NCBI GenBank assembly: GCA_965204155.1
Contig: OZ241971.1
Coordinates: forward strand, 3,472,001 to 3,536,000
Source of the DNA: UBA6522 sp965204155
GTDB lineage: Bacteria > Pseudomonadota > Gammaproteobacteria > Steroidobacterales > Rariloculaceae
Length of the DNA stretch: 64,000 nucleotides
Direction of reading: 5' to 3'
Shown here: piece by piece, positions 1 through 8,069 of the stretch
Position numbering within the stretch: the first letter of the stretch is position 1
How the letters are laid out: each line of letters opens with the position of its first letter
Translations under genes and position numbers: made by a program
Notes under the pieces: model-generated
Databases searched by the model: none
What the model saw: the letters and a program-made list of their open reading frames with translations, nothing else
What the model was told of the DNA's origin: nothing

Positions 1-702
1 CTCGGCGGTGGCGTTGTAGTCCAGGGCATCGTCGACGAGTTGAAATGCCAGGCCCAGATGCCGCCCGTAATCCACCAGGGCCTTGCGGGTCTCTCCGCCA
101 TCCCCGGCAAGAATCGCCGCGCATTCCGCGCCCGCCTCGAAGAGCTTGGCGGTCTTTCGGAAAATCACCTCGAGGTAGTCCGTCTCGGCCAGGTCCGGGT
201 TGTTGCAATTCATGAGCTGCAACACTTCGCCTTCCGCGATGGTATTGGTGGCGTTGGCAAGAACGTCGAGAATATCCATCTCGCCCACCTCGACCATCAT
301 CTGGAACGCCCTTGAGTAGAGAAAGTCGCCCACGAGCACGCTGGCCTGGTTTCCGAACACCGAATTGGCTGTCTTTCTTCCCCTGCGCAGCGCAGACTCG
401 TCCACCACGTCGTCATGAAGCAGGGTCGCGGTGTGGATGAACTCGATGATCACGGCCACGGGAACGTGCGCGCTTCCCCGGTAGCCGCAGGCGCGCGCCG
501 CCAGCAGAACCGACAGCGGACGCAATCGCTTTCCGCCGCCGTGAATGATGTGGTGAGCCACTTGGTTGACCAGGGCGACATCGCTGCCAAGACGCTGGAA
601 AATCAGTCGGTTGACTGCGGCCCAGTCGCTCTTTACGAGGGATCTGAGCGCTTCGAGGGACGGTGCGTTAAGGTGCGATTCGGCAGCTTGCATCGTGCGC
701 AT
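1..702 (-). CDS. ispB: Octaprenyl diphosphate synthase, 3' end cut by window
   Basis: Trans-polyprenyl diphosphate synthase that elongates farnesyl diphosphate with IPP to make the quinone side chain. Read on the minus strand, the protein begins MRTMQAAESHL and shows the family landmarks in order: GGGKRLRP, the first Asp-rich motif LLHDDVVDES followed by RRGRKTANS, and finally FQLVDDALDY, the second Asp-rich motif, close to the window edge. The remaining C-terminus lies outside the window. Start 702 is used; a second ATG at 693 is equally possible. Its position divergent to the rplU-rpmA-obgE block is the usual gammaproteobacterial arrangement, here with a MATE gene inserted between. Confidence 0.93.
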   Translation of the reverse strand, partial: MRTMQAAESHLNAPSLEALRSLVKSDWAAVNRLIFQRLGSDVALVNQVAHHIIHGGGKRLRPLSVLLAARACGYRGSAHVPVAVIIEFIHTATLLHDDVVDESALRRGRKTANSVFGNQASVLVGDFLYSRAFQMMVEVGEMDILDVLANATNTIAEGEVLQLMNCNNPDLAETDYLEVIFRKTAKLFEAGAECAAILAGDGGETRKALVDYGRHLGLAFQLVDDALDYNATAE

Positions 703-869
703 AATGCCCGATACGAGTCCGTTTGGCGAGACTGCCGCGAAGCAGCCCTTGGCAGAAGTCCCGCGGCATTGGCTGGAAGACCGGCTGGCCGAAGACGGCC
801 GATCGGCCGGCGATGCATCCCGGCCGTCTAGTCCCGCACCGGACCCACGAATACGGATACGGACGACAC

Positions 870-2282
870 ATGCAGGTTGCCGAAAGACTCAGGCCGGTGA
901 CGTACCGATCCGTCGGCACGATGGCATTGCCGGTGATCGTCTCCAATGTATCGACGCCCCTGATCGGAATCGTGGATACCGGGGTCGTGGGACAGATTCC
1001 CGATCCGGCCTACATCGGCGCCATTGCCGTGGGTGCCCTGATCTTTTCATTCGTCTTTTGGGCATTCGGGTTCCTGCGGATGGCCACCACGGGGTTGACG
1101 GCGCAGACCTGGGGCGCCGGGGATGTCGACGAAGTCTGCGCCAACCTGGGACGGGCGTTGCTGGTCGCGCTCGCCGCCGGAGTGGCGTTGATCGCGGTGC
1201 AGTGGCCGATCCGCGAGATCGCGTTTACGGCGATCGAAGGTAGCCCACGGGTCGAGTTGCTGGCGCGACGGTACTTCGACATCCGCATCTGGAGCGCACC
1301 GGCCACGCTCGCCAACTACGCGCTGCTCGGGTGGTTCATCGGCCTGGGACGCACGGGCACGGGCCTCGCGCTGCAACTGGTGCTGAACGTGACCAACATC
1401 TGCCTGGACGCGCTGTTCGTGCTCGGTTTCGGCTGGGATGTGCGGGGTGTTGCCGGCGGTACGGTTCTGGCCGAGTATTTGGCCGCGGCGGTGGGCCTTT
1501 ACATTGCCGTGCGACACATTCGGGGTATGGGCGGGCACTGGTCGCCGGCGCGCTGGCTTGATGCCGCACGTCTGAGGCGAACGGTCGCGGTGAGCCGGGA
1601 CATCATGATCCGCTCGCTGGCGCTGATTTTCGCCTTCGCCTGGTTCACGGCGCAGTGCGCCAAGCAGGGCGATGTGGTACTGGCGGCCAATGCAGTGCTG
1701 ATGCACTTCGTCTCGGCAGCGGCCTTTCTGCTCGATGGATTCGCGTTCGCGGCCGAGGCGCTGGTGGGGCGCGCAATAGGCGCCGCGCGGCGCGCGGGCG
1801 TCAGGGAGGCCGTGCGGCTGACGACAGCCTGGGCGGCAGGCACGGCGCTCGCCATTGCTGTTGTTGTGGCGGTGCTCGGGGCGCTGTTCGTGGACATATT
1901 GACCGTGGACCCCGCTGCCCGGGACGCCGCGCGAGTGTATCTCCCCTGGGCTGTCGCAGCCCCGCTGCTGGGCGTATGGGCGTACCAGTTGGACGGAATC
2001 TTCATCGGCGCGACGCGCTCGGCCGACATGCGGCGGGCCGGCCTGGCGTCGCTGGCGATATTCCTGGCGGCCTGGTGGGCGTTGACCCCGTTCGGCAATC
2101 ACGGGCTCTGGGCGGCCATGTGCGTTCACTGGATCGCCCGTGCCGCCACGCTGCTGTACTACTATCCGGCGTTGATTCGCTCGGTACCCGGCGATGGAGA
2201 TTTCGGCAGCGGCGATCACGGCAACGGCGATTTCGGCAGCGGAAATGACGGTAAAGGCGGGCACAACGGCGCCGACAATTGA
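870..2282 (+). CDS. MATE family efflux transporter (DinF-like)
   Basis: Multidrug and toxic compound extrusion family inner-membrane exporter, expected to expel organic cations or drugs using an ion gradient. About 470 residues with twelve hydrophobic stretches. N-terminal landmarks include ALPVIVSNVSTPLIGIVDTG, typical of the DinF/NorM branch. An ATG at 870 starts MQVAERLRPVTY and places the first membrane segment where the family has it; upstream in-frame codons look non-coding. The last 30 residues are an odd Gly/Asp/Asn-rich tail built from repeats of GDGDFGSGDHGNGDFGSG, not expected in the family. The substrate cannot be told from sequence. The rplU promoter overlaps the 3' end. Confidence 0.88.
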   Translation: MQVAERLRPVTYRSVGTMALPVIVSNVSTPLIGIVDTGVVGQIPDPAYIGAIAVGALIFSFVFWAFGFLRMATTGLTAQTWGAGDVDEVCANLGRALLVALAAGVALIAVQWPIREIAFTAIEGSPRVELLARRYFDIRIWSAPATLANYALLGWFIGLGRTGTGLALQLVLNVTNICLDALFVLGFGWDVRGVAGGTVLAEYLAAAVGLYIAVRHIRGMGGHWSPARWLDAARLRRTVAVSRDIMIRSLALIFAFAWFTAQCAKQGDVVLAANAVLMHFVSAAAFLLDGFAFAAEALVGRAIGAARRAGVREAVRLTTAWAAGTALAIAVVVAVLGALFVDILTVDPAARDAARVYLPWAVAAPLLGVWAYQLDGIFIGATRSADMRRAGLASLAIFLAAWWALTPFGNHGLWAAMCVHWIARAATLLYYYPALIRSVPGDGDFGSGDHGNGDFGSGNDGKGGHNGADN

Positions 2283-2307
2283 CCCCATTCCGCGAACTCA
2301 ATAAAAT
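2279..2307 (+). promoter_or_regulatory. Sigma-70-like promoter for rplU-rpmA
   Basis: TTGACC at 2279-2284, a 17-nt spacer and TAAAAT at 2302-2307, about 50 nt upstream of the rplU ATG. Good match in sequence and spacing. The -35 box overlaps the stop of the MATE gene. Confidence 0.6.
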
Positions 2308-2358
2308 CCGCGCGTTCCAGGGTCCGCATCGATCCCGGGCCGGCAGGAGTTTCCCCAC

Positions 2359-2844
2359 ATGTACGCAGTGTTTCGTTCAGGCGGCAAGCAGTACCGTGCC
2401 AGCGAGGGCGATCGCGTCCGCGTGGAACGCCTGGATGCCGATGAAGGCGATGCGGTGGAGTTCGACCAGGTACTGATGGTGGCCGATGGCGCCGACGTCA
2501 CGCTGGGGTCTCCGCTGGTGGAGGACAGCCGGGTACAGGGAATCGTAACCGCCCAGGGGCGCGGCAAGAAAATCGTGGTCACGAAATTCAAGCGGCGCAA
2601 GAACTACAAGCGGACCATGGGACACCGGCAACACTTCACCGAGGTTGAAATCACCTCCATCGGTTCGGGTTCGGTCGATGCGGAAGCCGAAGCGGCTGAG
2701 CCGGACAGCGCCACCGAAGCGGAGGCTGGTGCGGTTGAAGCAGAAGCGAACGCCGCTGAAGCAGAAGCGAGCGCGGCAGAGGCTGAGGCGAGCGCGGCCG
2801 AGCCGGACAGCGCCGCGGAAGCGGACGCAGCCGAGTCCACCTGA
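2359..2844 (+). CDS. rplU: 50S ribosomal protein L21 with acidic C-terminal extension
   Basis: Large-subunit ribosomal protein. Residues 1-103 are a normal L21, from MYAVFRSGGKQYRASEGD through KFKRRKNYKRTMGHRQ to VEITSI. Bacterial L21 usually ends there. This one continues for nearly 60 residues of Ala/Glu/Asp low complexity made of repeats such as AEAEASA, with no basic residues. Preceded by a good promoter and an AGGAG-type site. rpmA follows 18 nt downstream in the same transcription unit. The extension is encoded by degenerate repeats (gaagcagaagcg-like), consistent with slippage expansion. Confidence 0.95.
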   Translation: MYAVFRSGGKQYRASEGDRVRVERLDADEGDAVEFDQVLMVADGADVTLGSPLVEDSRVQGIVTAQGRGKKIVVTKFKRRKNYKRTMGHRQHFTEVEITSIGSGSVDAEAEAAEPDSATEAEAGAVEAEANAAEAEASAAEAEASAAEPDSAAEADAAEST

Positions 2845-2862
2845 TCCGGAAGGAGTCGAGAT

Positions 2863-3120
2863 ATGGCACACAAAAAGGCAGGCGGCAGTTCCAAGAACGG
2901 TCGCGACTCCGAATCCAAACGGCTTGGCATCAAGCGCTACGCCGGGGAGCACGTACTGGCGGGCAACATCATTGTTCGGCAGCGGGGTACGAAGTTTCAC
3001 CCTGGCGTCAACGTCGGTGTGGGCAAGGACTACACACTCTTTGCGACCGCGGAGGGCCGCGTGGCCTTCGAGACCAAGGGTCCGAAGAACCGAAAGTTCG
3101 TCAGCGTAGTCTCGTCCTGA
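2863..3120 (+). CDS. rpmA: 50S ribosomal protein L27
   Basis: 85-residue L27, a large-subunit protein whose N-terminus reaches toward the peptidyl transferase centre. Begins MAHKKAGGSSKNGRDSESK and contains GTKFHPGVNVGVGKDYTLFA, the family core. A GGAAGGAG ribosome binding site lies just upstream. Normal length, second gene of the rplU operon. Confidence 0.97.
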   Translation: MAHKKAGGSSKNGRDSESKRLGIKRYAGEHVLAGNIIVRQRGTKFHPGVNVGVGKDYTLFATAEGRVAFETKGPKNRKFVSVVSS

Positions 3121-3175
3121 CGCAAACCTCGTGTCGAGCTGAACCGGCACGGCAAGGCGAGATCAACCAGACCAT

Positions 3176-3243
3176 TTCCGGCACACGCGCCGATCCACTT
3201 CCGGAGCACGCGCCGGACAATTCCGGGCGCACGTGCCGATTGG
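3176..3243. repeat. Three imperfect ~22-bp tandem repeats
   Basis: Three consecutive copies beginning TTCCGG and containing CACGCGCCG or CACGTGCCG start at 3176, 3199 and 3221, in the 220-bp gap between rpmA and obgE. No long T-run follows, so this is not a clear terminator. Function unknown. Confidence 0.5.
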
Positions 3244-3340
3244 TGTTTCGTCTATCCGAACATTAACCCTCTCCATTGCCGGTCCCTCCGTGCATACTGG
3301 CTGGTGGAGAGTATCGAGTGTTTCCGCGTAGCATGAACCC

Positions 3341-4363
3341 ATGAAATTCGTCGACGAGGCAACCGTCCGGGTGGAGGCGGGTTGCGGCGGAAACGGTTGC
3401 GCCAGTTTTCGCCGGGAGAAGTTCGTGCCCAGGGGCGGTCCGGATGGCGGTGACGGCGGGCACGGCGGCAGCGTGTACCTGATCGCCGAATCCGGAATCA
3501 ACACCCTGGCGGAATTTCGGGTTCAGCGCCGCTTTGCCGCGGGAAACGGCCGCGGCGGCGCCGGCCGCCAGAAGACCGGTGCCTCGGGCGACGATCTCTA
3601 TGTCCCCGTCCCGGCCGGGACTGTGGTGTCCGACATCGACACGGAGGAAGTCCTCGGCGACCTGGCTGCCCCGGGGCAAAAGCTCAAGGTCGCCCAGGGT
3701 GGTCGCGGTGGCTTGGGAAACAGCCGCTTCAAGAGCAGCGTCAATCGTGCGCCCCGCAAGTTCACAACGGGCGACCCGGGCGAAAAACGGCGACTCGCGC
3801 TCGAGTTGAAGCTGCTGGCGGATGTCGGTCTGGTCGGGCTGCCGAACGCGGGCAAGTCGACGCTGTTACGGGCGCTTTCGGCTGCGCGGCCAAAGGTCGC
3901 AGACTATCCGTTCACCACCCTGCATCCCCACTTGGGCGTGGTCCGAATCGAGACGGACCGCAGTTTTGTCGTCGCGGACATTCCCGGCCTGATCGAGGGC
4001 GCCGCCCGGGGCGCGGGACTCGGCATCCAGTTTCTCAGGCACCTGCAGCGCACCCGGCTGTTGGTGCATGTCGTGGAGGTGGCCGAATCCGGCGCCGCCA
4101 TGCCCCCGGAAGAGGCCGTCCGGACCATCGATTCCGAATTGCGAACCTACTCCGATGGCCTGTCGGCGCGGCCCCGTTGGCTCGCCTTGAACAAGCTCGA
4201 CCTATTGCCACGCGATCAGTGGGACGACGCGGTCGATTCACTGGTCAAGGCGTCGGCCTGGAACGGCCCCGCGTTCGGAATCAGCGCGGCGACGGGAGAA
4301 GGCGCCGGGGCGTTGGCCCGTTCGGTAATGGACTATCTGGAGCGGGCATCGGCTCATGCGTGA
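3341..4363 (+). CDS. obgE: Obg family GTPase
   Basis: Ribosome-associated GTPase involved in 50S assembly and stress control. N-terminal Gly-rich Obg fold (roughly residues 1-158, with GGPDGGDGGHGGSVYL), then a G domain with P-loop GLPNAGKST, DIPGLIEGAARGAG for switch I/G3, and NKLD for G4. Length 340 is normal for a form without a long acidic tail. The ATG at 3341 starts MKFVDEATVRVEAG, the standard beginning. Third member of the conserved rplU-rpmA-obg order, but separated by 220 bp containing short repeats. Confidence 0.96.
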   Translation: MKFVDEATVRVEAGCGGNGCASFRREKFVPRGGPDGGDGGHGGSVYLIAESGINTLAEFRVQRRFAAGNGRGGAGRQKTGASGDDLYVPVPAGTVVSDIDTEEVLGDLAAPGQKLKVAQGGRGGLGNSRFKSSVNRAPRKFTTGDPGEKRRLALELKLLADVGLVGLPNAGKSTLLRALSAARPKVADYPFTTLHPHLGVVRIETDRSFVVADIPGLIEGAARGAGLGIQFLRHLQRTRLLVHVVEVAESGAAMPPEEAVRTIDSELRTYSDGLSARPRWLALNKLDLLPRDQWDDAVDSLVKASAWNGPAFGISAATGEGAGALARSVMDYLERASAHA

Positions 4364-4514
4364 AGACGGCGTCTTGCGTAGATATGGCGTCCAAATAGGG
4401 TATCAACGTCCAAAGTAGGGCCTAATTTGCAGGTTTAGCTCAGAAATTGCACTCGCGTCGGACGATGTTCCGCAGGCAGGCTGCGTCTTGGTGAATTATG
4501 ACTGTGAGTGAGTT

Positions 4515-4769
4515 ATGCTTTCCGGTACATTCGATACGCTTGCGACCGCACGCGAGCTACAAGCAGCGGGGTTCGAGGCCGAACAAGCCGAGGCCCTCGT
4601 CAACGCCATGAGTCAGGAACGAAAAGACTACGTTACGACAGACAAGCTGGATGCTTCGGTCGCCAAGCTCGAAGCTGCGCTTGCAACCGCTGTGAACAAG
4701 ATGTTGCTGTCACAGATAGCCATCGCCGGGGCGTTATTCGCCGCACTCAAGCTCTTCGGCGGCGCGTAG
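4515..4769 (+). CDS. Small coiled-coil membrane protein (DUF1640-like)
   Basis: 84 residues. N-terminal helix with FDTLATARELQAAGFEAEQA, a predicted coiled coil around residues 35-60, and a C-terminal hydrophobic segment near 65-80 (LLSQIAIAGALFAALKLF). This layout resembles the DUF1640/CCDC90-like family of small coiled-coil proteins with a C-terminal anchor; cellular role unknown. It stands alone between obgE and the convergent rpsT, with 150 bp on either side. A related protein occurs at 53707-54039 and a deleted copy at 59767-59901. Confidence 0.7.
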   Translation: MLSGTFDTLATARELQAAGFEAEQAEALVNAMSQERKDYVTTDKLDASVAKLEAALATAVNKMLLSQIAIAGALFAALKLFGGA

Positions 4770-4909
4770 TCGGAGTAGGCCAATGGCGCACGGCGGTGCG
4801 TGGCCATCGACGAAGGGGCCGACACCCCGACCAGAGCGGTGATGTCTCGCCTTGAGGCCGAAAATCCCTGATTGCCGCGATTCCTGTCCGTCAGGATACG
4901 GGGTTGCGC

Positions 4910-5170
4910 CTACAGCGCTCGAATCCTGGCGTTGAGCCGACTCTTGTAGCGGGCCGCCTTGTTCCTGCCGATGATCCCCTTGGCAGCCATCTTGTCGATC
5001 TGCGGCACGGCCGCCTTGTAGCGGCTCTGCGCGGCTTCCCTGTCGCCCTCGGCAACGGCCCTGAGCACGTGGCGAACGGCTGTTCGCAGCCGCGCCCGCA
5101 GCGCGGCGTTATGGACGCGGCGCTTGTCGTTCTGGCGGGCGCGCTTCTTCGCCGATTGAATGTTGGCCAT
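4910..5170 (-). CDS. rpsT: 30S ribosomal protein S20
   Basis: 86-residue primary 16S rRNA-binding protein of the small subunit. Begins MANIQSAKKRARQNDKRR and contains GIIGRNKAARYKSRLNARI near the end, as in the family. Transcribed away from murJ, the usual arrangement in gammaproteobacteria. A sigma-70-like promoter lies about 50 nt upstream of the start codon. Confidence 0.97.
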   Translation of the reverse strand: MANIQSAKKRARQNDKRRVHNAALRARLRTAVRHVLRAVAEGDREAAQSRYKAAVPQIDKMAAKGIIGRNKAARYKSRLNARIRAL

Positions 5171-5219
5171 GGGTCACCGGGCGTGTGAATCGGAAGGGGT
5201 CGGCCCCGAAAAGGGCGGT

Positions 5220-5248
5220 ATTATTGGTAGCTCACCAATTCAAGTCAA
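5220..5248 (-). promoter_or_regulatory. Sigma-70-like promoter for rpsT
   Basis: On the minus strand TTGACT (5248-5243), exactly 17 nt, then AATAAT (5225-5220), directed at rpsT. Strong match to consensus in both boxes and spacing. Confidence 0.65.
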
Positions 5249-5375
5249 GCAGGCCGGCGAACGGCGTGGGATCAGGCTCTCGGGCGCCGGCCGGCTGGCG
5301 TGTGTCCAGGGCTCGTGAATCGATTCGGGATTGAGGGGAATCGACGCGGGATCGGTGTGTGCGAGGAGAGTGCCA

Positions 5376-7013
5376 GTGACAGAGGCGAGGCCGCCGGAGG
5401 AATCCGCGCAGGACACGGGTAACGAACCCGGCGGCCTGCTGCGCTCCACCACGGTGGTGGGCGCCATGACGGCGCTGTCGCGGCTCTCCGGATTGGCCAG
5501 GGATATCGGATTCTCCCGCTGGTTCGGCGCCAGTCCGCTCATGGACGCATTCTTCGTGGCGTTCAAGATCCCCAACCTGCTGCGGCGGTTCTTCGCTGAA
5601 GGCGCTTTCTCGGCCGCGTTCGTGCCGGTCTTCTCCGAGTACCGCGCCACCCGCAGCGCGGAGAAGACGCGCGAACTCGTCGATCGGGTGGCGGGTACGC
5701 TGGGGCTGGTGCTGTTCGGAATCACCGCCCTCGGCGTCATCGCCGCGCCGATCCTGATCACGGTGTTTGCGCCGGGCTTCATCGGCGACGACGGGCGCTA
5801 CGAGATGGCTCGGGACATGCTCCGGCTGACGTTTCCCTATCTCTTCTTCATCTCGCTGACTGCCCTGGCAGGCGCCATTCTCAACACCTACCGCAGTTTC
5901 GCGGTACCGGCCTTCACGCCTGTACTGCTCAATCTCGTCCTGATCACCTTCGCGGGGTGGGTGGCGCCGCGTCTTGAGAATCCCGGAATCGGGCTGGCGG
6001 CCGGGGTCTTCGTGGCCGGCGTGGTCCAGCTCTTGTTCCAACTGCCGTTCCTCATGCGGCTGAAATTGCTGCCGCGGCCGCGATGGGGATGGGCGTACGC
6101 GGGCGTGCGCAAGATCCTCAAACTGATGACGCCGGTGATGTTCGGCTCGTCGGTGGCGCAGATCAACATCCTCTTCGATACCCTGATCGCCTCGTTTCTT
6201 GCCGCCGGCAGCATCTCCTGGCTCTACTACGCCGACCGCCTGATGGAGTTTCCCCTGGGTGTGTTCGGCATCGCGCTGGCGACGGCGATCCTGCCGACCC
6301 TTTCCGAGCAACATGCCAGGGCTTCGGCGGAGGCGTTCAGCAGGACCCTGGACTGGGCGCTGCGGCTGGTGCTCATTATCGCGTTCCCGGCCGCGCTGGG
6401 ATTGATCGTGCTGGCGCGACCGCTGCTTACCACGATTTTCTACGGCGGCGAGTTCACAGCCAACGACGTCGACATGGCCGAAGCGGCATTGATCGCCTAC
6501 GGCCTGGGTTTGCTGGGATTCATCCTGGTGAAGGTGCTGACGCCGGGCTATTTCGCGCGCCAGGATACCCGGACGCCGGTTCGCATCGCCGTCTACGCCC
6601 TGGTCCTGAACATGGCGCTCAACGTCGTCCTGGTAGTGAGCCTGGTGCGAACGAACTTCTACGCCCCCCACGCCGGACTCGCGATGGCGACCACGATCTC
6701 CGCGTTGTTCAACGCCGGCCTGCTGTACCGGGGGCTTCGCAGGCGAAGTGTTTATTCTCCCGAACGGGGTTGGGGCCGGCTCGCCATGCAGGTCCTGGTA
6801 TCCGGGATCGTGATGGTCTTCGCCGTTGCCTGGATTCGGAATGCGGCCGGGGACTGGCTGCTGCTGAGTGTCGCAGGCCGGGTTGGCTGGCTCGCCGTCT
6901 GCGTCCTTGCCGGAATGGCGGCGTATTTCTGCTGTTGCTTCCTGCTCGGGCTGCGTTTGTCGGCACTTCGGAAATCACCAGCGGCCAGCCTATCGGCTGG
7001 TTCCAGCATATAA
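5376..7013 (+). CDS. murJ: Lipid II flippase MurJ
   Basis: MOP-superfamily integral membrane protein that flips the peptidoglycan precursor lipid II across the inner membrane. Family landmarks: LRSTTVVGAMTALSRLSGLA, ARDIGFSRWFGASPLMDAFF, and KIPNLLRRFFAEGAFSAAF. Fourteen hydrophobic segments over about 545 residues. The GTG at 5376 is chosen because a GGAG site ends 7 nt upstream; an in-frame GTG at 5370 and a TTG at 5331 would only add a poorly conserved leader. ribF follows after 33 bp. Confidence 0.93.
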   Translation: MTEARPPEESAQDTGNEPGGLLRSTTVVGAMTALSRLSGLARDIGFSRWFGASPLMDAFFVAFKIPNLLRRFFAEGAFSAAFVPVFSEYRATRSAEKTRELVDRVAGTLGLVLFGITALGVIAAPILITVFAPGFIGDDGRYEMARDMLRLTFPYLFFISLTALAGAILNTYRSFAVPAFTPVLLNLVLITFAGWVAPRLENPGIGLAAGVFVAGVVQLLFQLPFLMRLKLLPRPRWGWAYAGVRKILKLMTPVMFGSSVAQINILFDTLIASFLAAGSISWLYYADRLMEFPLGVFGIALATAILPTLSEQHARASAEAFSRTLDWALRLVLIIAFPAALGLIVLARPLLTTIFYGGEFTANDVDMAEAALIAYGLGLLGFILVKVLTPGYFARQDTRTPVRIAVYALVLNMALNVVLVVSLVRTNFYAPHAGLAMATTISALFNAGLLYRGLRRRSVYSPERGWGRLAMQVLVSGIVMVFAVAWIRNAAGDWLLLSVAGRVGWLAVCVLAGMAAYFCCCFLLGLRLSALRKSPAASLSAGSSI

Positions 7014-7046
7014 TCGCCCCCCGAAATCCCTTGCCGCCGCCGTTCC

Positions 7047-7973
7047 ATGCTGGTCCATCGTCACCTGTCGCATTTGCAGCGTTCGCCGTCACGTCCGCGG
7101 GTGGTCACCGTGGGCGCCTATGACGGCGTGCATCGCGGACACCAGGAAATCCTGCGGCGTCTGAAGGCCTGCAGCCGCGCGTCCGGAATGCCGGCCCTGG
7201 TGTTGTCGTTCGAGCCGCTGCCGAGGGAGTTTTTCTCGCCGGATCGACCCGCCGCGCGGCTCACCCGGTTCCGCGAGCGATATCACTTGTTGGCCAACCT
7301 GGGGGTCGACGAGCTTTTCTGCCCGTCGTTTCGCCGCATCCGGCGTCTTTCGGCCCGGGAATTCATCGAGGATGTGCTGCTTGCCGGCTTGAATACACGC
7401 CACGTGGTGGTCGGCGAGGGCTTTCGATTCGCCGCCAACCGGCTGGGCACCATGGACGACCTGCGTTCGGCGGGAGAAGCCAGGGGGTTCGACGTGACCG
7501 AAGTTCCGGCGATCTACTGGCGCGGGCGGCGCGTCAGCAGCACGGCCATACGCAAGGCTCTGCGCGAGGGCAACCTTGCGCTGGCCAGCGACATGCTGGG
7601 CCGGGACTACTCCATTTCCGGGCGGGTCGTGCGGGGGATCGGTCTGGGCAAGGATCTGGGATTTCCCACCGCCAACGTCAACCTTCACCGTCGGCAGGCG
7701 CCCGTGGACGGTATTTTCGCCGCGCGCATCGGCGGTCTTGCGGATGGGCTGCTGGACGGGGTGGCCAGCGTCGGCACGAGGCCCACCGTCGGCGGCGTCG
7801 AGCCGCTGCTGGAGGTCTTCATCTTTGATTTCGATCGCGAGATCTACGGCCGGTACATCACCGTGCACTTCATTCGGCGGCTTCGCGAAGAGCGCAAGTA
7901 CGCCGACCTGGCCACCATGAAGGTGCAGATGTACAAGGACGTGGAGAACGCCCGCGCGGCGTTGGCCGCCTGA
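7047..7973 (+). CDS. ribF: Bifunctional riboflavin kinase / FAD synthetase
   Basis: Makes FMN from riboflavin and ATP, then adenylates FMN to FAD. The N-terminal nucleotidyltransferase domain has GAYDGVHRGHQEIL (residues about 27-40, the GxFDGVHxGH signature) and STAIRKALREG. The C-terminal flavokinase domain has GLGKDLGFPTANV near residue 205. 308 residues is the usual size. The murJ-ribF-ileS-lspA order is conserved among gammaproteobacteria. A TATAAT hexamer lies at the end of murJ, but without a convincing -35 box. Confidence 0.95.
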   Translation: MLVHRHLSHLQRSPSRPRVVTVGAYDGVHRGHQEILRRLKACSRASGMPALVLSFEPLPREFFSPDRPAARLTRFRERYHLLANLGVDELFCPSFRRIRRLSAREFIEDVLLAGLNTRHVVVGEGFRFAANRLGTMDDLRSAGEARGFDVTEVPAIYWRGRRVSSTAIRKALREGNLALASDMLGRDYSISGRVVRGIGLGKDLGFPTANVNLHRRQAPVDGIFAARIGGLADGLLDGVASVGTRPTVGGVEPLLEVFIFDFDREIYGRYITVHFIRRLREERKYADLATMKVQMYKDVENARAALAA

Positions 7974-7978
7974 ACCGC

Positions 7979-8069
7979 CATGACGCGCGACCGAACTAGC
8001 ATGACTGGCCAGCGAACAAGCGTGACGGGCCATCGAGCGGGCATGACGGATTACTGAGCAGGCATGACC
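7979..8069 (+). repeat. 21-bp tandem repeats ending at the ileS start codon
   Basis: Units of exactly 21 bp start with CATGAC or CGTGAC at 7979, 8000, 8021 and 8042, and a fifth partial unit at 8063 supplies the ileS ATG. Read in the ileS frame, the units encode MT/VT-starting heptads, with a stop in the fourth unit just before the real start. The last bases before each ATG (for example GAGCAGG) resemble a weak ribosome binding site. Confidence 0.7.

Noticed and set aside
1047..2288. Long minus-strand frame across the MATE gene
   Set aside because: Antisense shadow of a clear membrane transporter; composition is arginine and proline-rich.
5232..6671. 479-codon minus-strand frame opposite murJ
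   Set aside because: Antisense shadow; Gln/Arg/His-rich low-complexity, whereas murJ has full family motifs.
6999..7020. TATAAT near 7009 as ribF promoter
   Set aside because: No suitable -35 box at 16-18 bp; ribF is likely read from murJ.
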